64,000 nt of DNA from Cydia pomonella (taxonomy: Eukaryota > Arthropoda > Insecta > Lepidoptera > Tortricidae). Shown one piece after another: positions 58,478 to 64,000 of the stretch; position 1 is the first letter of the stretch; every line of letters starts with the position of its first letter. The stretch is taken from assembly GCF_033807575.1 (NCBI RefSeq), contig NC_084703.1:10168001-10232000 (forward strand), read 5' to 3'. The notes under the pieces are model-generated. The model made no database searches. It had not been told where the DNA came from and saw only the letters and a program-made list of their open reading frames with translations. Made by a program: the position numbers and the translations under genes.

Positions 58478-59990
58478 CTCTTTAGTGTATGACATCTTTT
58501 TCAGGTAATTATTTATATATATTATCCTGTCGTATGTGGCTGGGTCAAAAAGTTGTGGGTTCAAGCCTCGGTTGTGTAGTATAGAGCTAAAAAGCATTTA
58601 CTAAAAAAATACAAAAAGATGGCCTTAAACTGTGGTCAGGATCCTAACCACGCACAGACGAGAGGTTAAAGTGGCGTGACTACTAAAAAACAATTAAAAA
58701 AAAAATATGGAGTTACAGGTGTTCATAGGCTACGGTGACTGCTTACCATTAGGCGGGCCGCATGTTTGTTTGCCACCGTCGTGGTATAAATAAATTAATA
58801 AAATAATCAAATTATTTATTCCCTCCCTTGTTGGAAAGTGCACGATCTGGTTAAGCTGTATAAATTATAATTTGTGCTTCTGATTATTCTTCTGTGTGGT
58901 TAGTACAAAGATATGTTTGTCTGTAATTTGTGGTATTCCTTTTGCATGCAAACGCTCCCTGTAGCTCAAAAATGAAAGTTACCGAAGAGCACAACGTAAA
59001 TCGTAGTTAAGTACCTATCCTGAAGCGAAAGCTAGTGAATGTGTCTCATGAATTGTATCGTCCCAAAATTTGTTTTCGTTCACGTACTGTGCAGCAGTAT
59101 TGTCAGTTTTTTGAAATTACATTACTTACACTTATTTGTAATAGTTTATGATAAACGCTTTGAATTAAAAATTGTTATGGCATAACGTAGTTTTACTTAA
59201 ATAGGTTACCTAATAATAAAAAACGAATAAGAAAGTTAGTTAATCTAACTTGAACAGTTTACAAAATATGCCACATTCAATGATACGCTGATTATTTTAC
59301 ATTATCCTGAATAACTCGAAAACAAAAGAAGATCGAGGACTGATATTAAGCATAGAGTGTTCTTAGGACTTGCCAGTACACCACCTGAAAGAATGACTAA
59401 ATCCGTCGTTGGGGGCACCTCTAGTTCACTTAGCCTGCTAGACCCTTTCTATCTTACTACCTTACCGTTTGACAGCCTCATTCCAATAATTGACGGCCAT
59501 TTTGTCACCTCTAAAGCTACGAATTAGGATTGGAAGTGACAAGCTGACAACTGAAATTGATTCATTAGCGGCTTACGTTTCACTTTACATTGGACAGCTT
59601 TTAGCATAATAAGTGCGAGTATGTACAGCCAAATTTACTTGAACCGCAAACTGCTTTAGAATAAATTTTCTGCACATTAGGGTGATTTAGATCATCGCTG
59701 TCTGATGCTAAACGCCTTAAGGGCATCATTTTGAACTAAATATCTTTGTTTTGACCCCATCTTCCGCAAAAAAAAATTGTGAGTTGTAAATAAAGGGACG
59801 GTTTCGAAAAGAATTCAAGTGCTAGTTATAGTTCAGTGTAAATACTGTAATATGTATAGGGTAATGATAAGAGTATGTATTGATGCGGGTGTATGTATTA
59901 CAGTGAATTTTTATAGTCTTATTATAACTAAACGATGTATGAATTTTATAATTAAAAAATATATATCGGCATACTAGTTTTACATGTATG
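58478..59990. other. gene-free stretch
   Basis: No coding region or structured repeat that I can define. Confidence 0.45.
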
Positions 59991-60118
59991 GTCACTTCTG
60001 AAAATATCGCAACGGACAAAGTGCCGAAAATATGTATACGCTATCCTAATATGTGGGCCATAAGGTCGTGTATACATATTTTTGGCACTTCGATCGTGTC
60101 GATGTTTTCCGACGTGAC
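59991..60118. mobile_element. palindromic MITE, diverged relative of 24693-24848
   Basis: caacggacaaagtgccgaaa and atatgtatac pair with gtatacatatttttggcact and gttttccgacgtga. The shared core identifies the family; the ends are more degraded. Confidence 0.55.
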
Positions 60119-61193
60119 TGAACAATATAGATCGTGTCATTCATAAAGAAGTGATGAAGTGATGCCTTGACTAGTATTGTCATTAATTGTCATGTTGTTA
60201 AAGGTTATAATTTGTCAAATTTGCGCGTCATCGTGGATACACGAACTCAAATCTATTATTGGATTATCCGCACTAATAGGCACGCAGTAATTGGATCATT
60301 CGCAGACTACGAATCACAGTAATAGGTAGGTCCTTACTTTTATCCTGCGGTACTGCCAAAGAAAATTTGAAATAGATGTGGATTGTCATAGAAAACTTTG
60401 TAGCCACAGCAAATAAAACCATGCCCATTAAAAAATAAGAATAATGCCATCTATATCATATCGTCGGAATTTTATTGAATTTGCCCTCTAGTGTTTAATA
60501 ATGAATCTACGTCGTTTCCATGCTTCTCTAGTAATAATACTTAGCTTGTGTACTTCGTAGGTTATATTATTTCCGCTAGATGGCCGCCTTTTAATTAATA
60601 AGTAGCGCTATCTGTAGTAAATTACTAAAAGTAATTTGATGCATAACGAACGAACTACTTTTGCAGGTAATTAAAGATGGCGTTGTTTGCAATATATGTT
60701 GGAGACAGTAAAATAAGTTTTACAAATATTTGTGTTATAATAAGGTTTCGTGTTATATCGTCTTCAAGTACCAAAAATAAAATGTACTTAATGTCATGGC
60801 ATGGCGGGTAAGAGAAACAGTTTATTTTGCTCGAGTCAAAAGGAACAGTACCTATGAGGAATTCCATACAAGTGTTCCCCTGTTCCAAGGTTTCTCATAT
60901 CATAAGGGCTTATTGGACTCATCCTGCCGTCGGGCCTTACGATAGCTCCCAAAGAGTAAAGTAAGTATATATATACAAGAATTGCTCGTTTAAAGGTATA
61001 AGATTATCTCGAATTGCCAAAATTGTTTAATGTTTGATATTTTTGCAGAATTATTTTTTTACATAAACGATGAGCTGATATTTCGTTAATCGGAAAAAAA
61101 ACCCTAGCAAGAGTCATTGGGCCCGACATCAGCACCGACGTGGCTTCCGATCGTTATATAGCCCTCCGCAGGCTGGATGAGTGTGATAAGCCC
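60119..61193. other. gene-free stretch with a repeat end
   Basis: Only 60963-61004 (caagaattgctcgtttaaag) is recognisable, as the outer end of the repeat at 44424-44990. No gene seen. Confidence 0.4.
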
Positions 61194-61423
61194 TACCGTC
61201 AAGTGCGATAGTGCTAGTGAGAGTGCTGGAAGTTGGTACTGGTGGGGGTGGGGTAACTATCAACTAATTAAGCTGGTTGAAAAATTAACCTTAGTAAAGT
61301 AGTATTAAGACTAGTAAATCCTGATTCAAAGATTGTAAGAAGTATACTGCTGTCAGCCACGTTCATATAATTGGGGAATATTTCCATTGTCTAATGTTAC
61401 CCCATTCATCCCACTTGACGGTA
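61194..61423. mobile_element. TA-ended inverted-repeat element, 230 bp
   Basis: Left taccgtcaagtgcgatagtg and right complement taccgtcaagtgggatgaat; ggggtaac on the left pairs with gttacccc on the right. TA ends suggest Tc1/mariner-type insertion. Confidence 0.55.
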
Positions 61424-62237
61424 TCTAATCTTGTAGTTATCTTATTGTCAGTCATGTTTTTAAGTTAAAACTAGGTTCCTGAGACTTCCATTGGCTATTG
61501 ACCTAAGTCTAAAAAAATGTAGGCAGGTAAATCAATGAAAAGTGTTGGTGGTGAAGGAGATAACATATGGTAATAAGAGTATATAGTGGTATACCTATCT
61601 GTAATTAAAAGACGTTGGGACCCTCAGATTCGCTATTTTATAGATTAATGTATTTTATTTAAATTTGAAGAACACAAAACCTTCAATCACTTTGGAAATT
61701 TTTTAGAGCGGTTTTTAGTTCTTAACTACAACAGAATAGCTAAAGTAGTCATTAAATTGGTTCACTTACGTGCCTTAGTAGTTATTATTTTAAAATCTTG
61801 TCAGTTCCAGAAATGTGAGTCGGAATGTTGTCAATTCAGGCTGAAGTTCAATAGAAGTTAAAGTTTACACGCTGTACTAGTTAGTAAGTACAGCCGAACT
61901 CTACTAGCCTTGGTACAAGTTTTGTATAAGGACTCTCTGCTCTACAATTTGCACTACGAATAGAGTTGCATTTCTATAATTAGTTAATTTCTAGTCTTAA
62001 ACAGTTTTAGGCGTTTGCAATTTACAGGTATCGGAACCAGATTTGAGTTGAAATCACGCTTATGTTAAAAAATAGCTTCAGCCCGCGATTTCTACGTGGG
62101 GATGACGATTGATAAAAATGATCTCCAGACCGTCTCGGTCGGGTTACAAAATAAGTAATAATACAAACCGAAGTTTGACAGCGATTCAGGGATAAAACAT
62201 GCTGTCTCTTTCTAATGTATGGCACTTCGTTGTTCCC

Positions 62238-62415
62238 TCATGCCTGAAGATCGTGACCAACAACTATGTGTCTCCATTTAACGCGATCAACGGCTATGTG
62301 GGCTGCCCTCTGCATGGAGCCCCTGCAAGATGCAACCATCTCTTCCTCTAGCGCGCTTGATCTTATCTGTGGTTGTGCACGCAAAGGATCGTCAAGTTGT
62401 GCCAACCCATATAAT
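62238..62415 (-). pseudogene. probable RT C-terminal fragment
   Basis: The minus strand is open for about 57 codons to TGA at 62238-62240: LRAQPQIRSSALEEEMVASC, then RGSMQRAAHIAVDRVKWRHI and VVGHDLQA. The DR..WR pattern near a stop resembles non-LTR RT tails such as 38655-38859, but the match is weak. Confidence 0.4.
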
Positions 62416-64000
62416 TGTTCGGAGCAATGTTGAGGCGAACGGAGCCAAGAAGGCCTGAACGCTCTAGTGTCTCCCCAGTCCCCACTGGTCGGGTAAGCGG
62501 TTTAAGCGTGAACAGGCAACAGAACTAACAGGCAAGCAAGAGTTAAATACTCCCGTATTTATAATTTAGTTGGAATGTCATGCAATCAAAGACAGCATGA
62601 TTTTGGAATTAGTGCTCTGTTTATGCACCGATATGTACATAGCTAATTGAACAGCCATGAACTGCAAGATTGACAAAAAGCTTCTTCAAGGTATTTAGCT
62701 TAAATCACATTAATTCTTTCGTAAATTACAATTTTTTTATCTGTGTGTGTAGTCATTAACTTCAACTCCTGTCGACACTGATTCGAACCCTCTGCAATTA
62801 GTAAGTCATAGGCAGTATATTAATTGATTGTTATGATCGCCTGACAGTTTGTGAAGGCTATTATTACATAATGTAACTGGTATCAGATATATACTAATGA
62901 CGTCACATAGCTCTTGTTTTCCTCTAATTATAACGCCTGGTAATGTTACATTCAATTATAATATAGCTAGGTACATACAATCTTAGTCTTAATTTAACAC
63001 CAAACCCCTAAAGTACAAAGATGAAGCTCTTTATGTCTTTAGTATAGCAAAATTGTACATCTTCAAGTCGATATAAAATAAAACCCACTTTCTGGCCTGT
63101 AACTTAATGCATGAATAGCTTTTTGAATCTAGCAAAGTAACTTTTTTTTTATTTAATTTCGGGAGAAAACGTTATCCACTAAATCTTAACAAATCACTTT
63201 GATTTTGATGTCGACCGCTTTAGCATAATATATTTCTAGGTTTATAGGTTTCGCTTTAGAAATATTTTTTTTTTGTCGTTTTGACAATTTTGAAATAAAG
63301 GAAAATCTATAAAACGTTTTCTTCGTTTGCATGGACGATCACTACTACTTCCCTCGATCTTAATACACATAGAAAATCACACTAACTACGGGAATTTTGT
63401 TATTTTATAAATTGTTCTGGGCTCAGCCCTCTAACCTCTCGCCCAGGGTTAAAATGTCAAAATACAAACACTTATTTTGATCGATCTGCAATAATGGGCA
63501 TTACTTCCAGTTCCAATGGTCTGAAATGGACCATAATAAAAAGCTTTCGTAAGGTAATATTAGGAGTAATATGGAGATATTCATCGCAACTACGTATATT
63601 ATTATGACAATCTTAAGTAATCGAAACATTCCGATAGATGGGTCGAGAGATCAAAGCAATACTAAGTAATAATGTTGATAATACAGGGAAAGTACTTACA
63701 TATTGAAATACCTACAGTTTCACGTTTAAATGTATGTAAGTAGGTACACACTTCCACGTTCTAATCCATTATAATAATAAACTTTGAACATACCTATATA
63801 TGTACTTACCCTCGATTTCTTAGTATCTAAATATTACGATATTAAGTAGGAACGTCCATCTTTGTTTACGGGATCTATCTTAGAGTTGAAAACTAGTTGG
63901 AAATAGTTAAAATTACTATCTCGATGTCATCACGATAATACATTGTCGCCGGTCTTTTATAATTAATAAGTAGGTAGGTATATCTGAGTTTCAATGAAAG
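62416..64000. other. gene-free AT-rich stretch to window end
   Basis: No exon, RNA gene or clear repeat recognised. Confidence 0.45.

Noticed and set aside
1..64000. CRISPR arrays, prophage, bacterial operons
   Set aside because: The tandem and inverted repeats seen are eukaryotic satellites and MITEs; no spaced direct-repeat array or bacterial gene was found.

Overview
The window is animal nuclear DNA, almost certainly from a moth or butterfly. It is AT-rich, its genes have GT-AG introns, and it is packed with short dispersed repeats of kinds I recognise from Lepidoptera: tRNA-derived SINE heads, the 'agggttccgt' tail repeat, the 'gggccacttgcacca' element and many palindromic MITEs. No bacterial, phage, CRISPR or operon structure is present. 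Exons were assembled by eye from reading frames, splice-site dinucleotides, intron phase and remembered family sequences; no search was run.

Three protein-coding genes are supported. (1) 26256-34480, minus strand: a five-exon dimethylarginine dimethylaminohydrolase (DDAH)-family gene, about 266 aa. (2) 39781-40989, minus strand: TFIID subunit TAF7, 402 aa in one coding exon, with a probable 5'UTR splice acceptor just upstream. (3) 45362-57482, plus strand: a nucleobindin/calnuc (NUCB) gene of nine coding exons, one of them present as two tandem alternative versions. It encodes a signal peptide, coiled-coil segments, two canonical EF-hands and a long Gln/Pro/Gly-rich tail built from 30-bp repeats. 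TAF7 and NUCB are divergent, about 4.3 kb apart. The three genes have unrelated roles, and nothing suggests joint function.

Layout: 1-26 kb has no recognisable host gene. It holds retroelement relics (two RT C-terminal fragments in the window's left and middle parts, a Penelope-like GIY-YIG relic at 3.5 kb), a 1475-bp hAT-type element with a perfect 8-bp target duplication (5926-7400), a piggyBac-type MITE beside a 120-bp tandem repeat (16.8-17.3 kb), a 565-bp foldback (17.7-18.3 kb) and several MITEs. 26-34.5 kb is DDAH, with repeats in its introns. 35-39 kb is transposon-rich (tandem inverted repeats, mariner relic, a 603-bp PIF/Harbinger-type element, RT fragments). 39.8-41 kb is TAF7. 41-45 kb is intergenic with SINEs. 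45.3-57.5 kb is NUCB. 57.5-64 kb is gene-free apart from a SINE, MITEs and an RT fragment.

The most notable observations are the NUCB mutually exclusive exon pair, where both-included and both-skipped transcripts each frameshift to a stop, and the DDAH-family protein, which keeps Cys and His but appears to lack the third catalytic acid and several substrate-binding residues.
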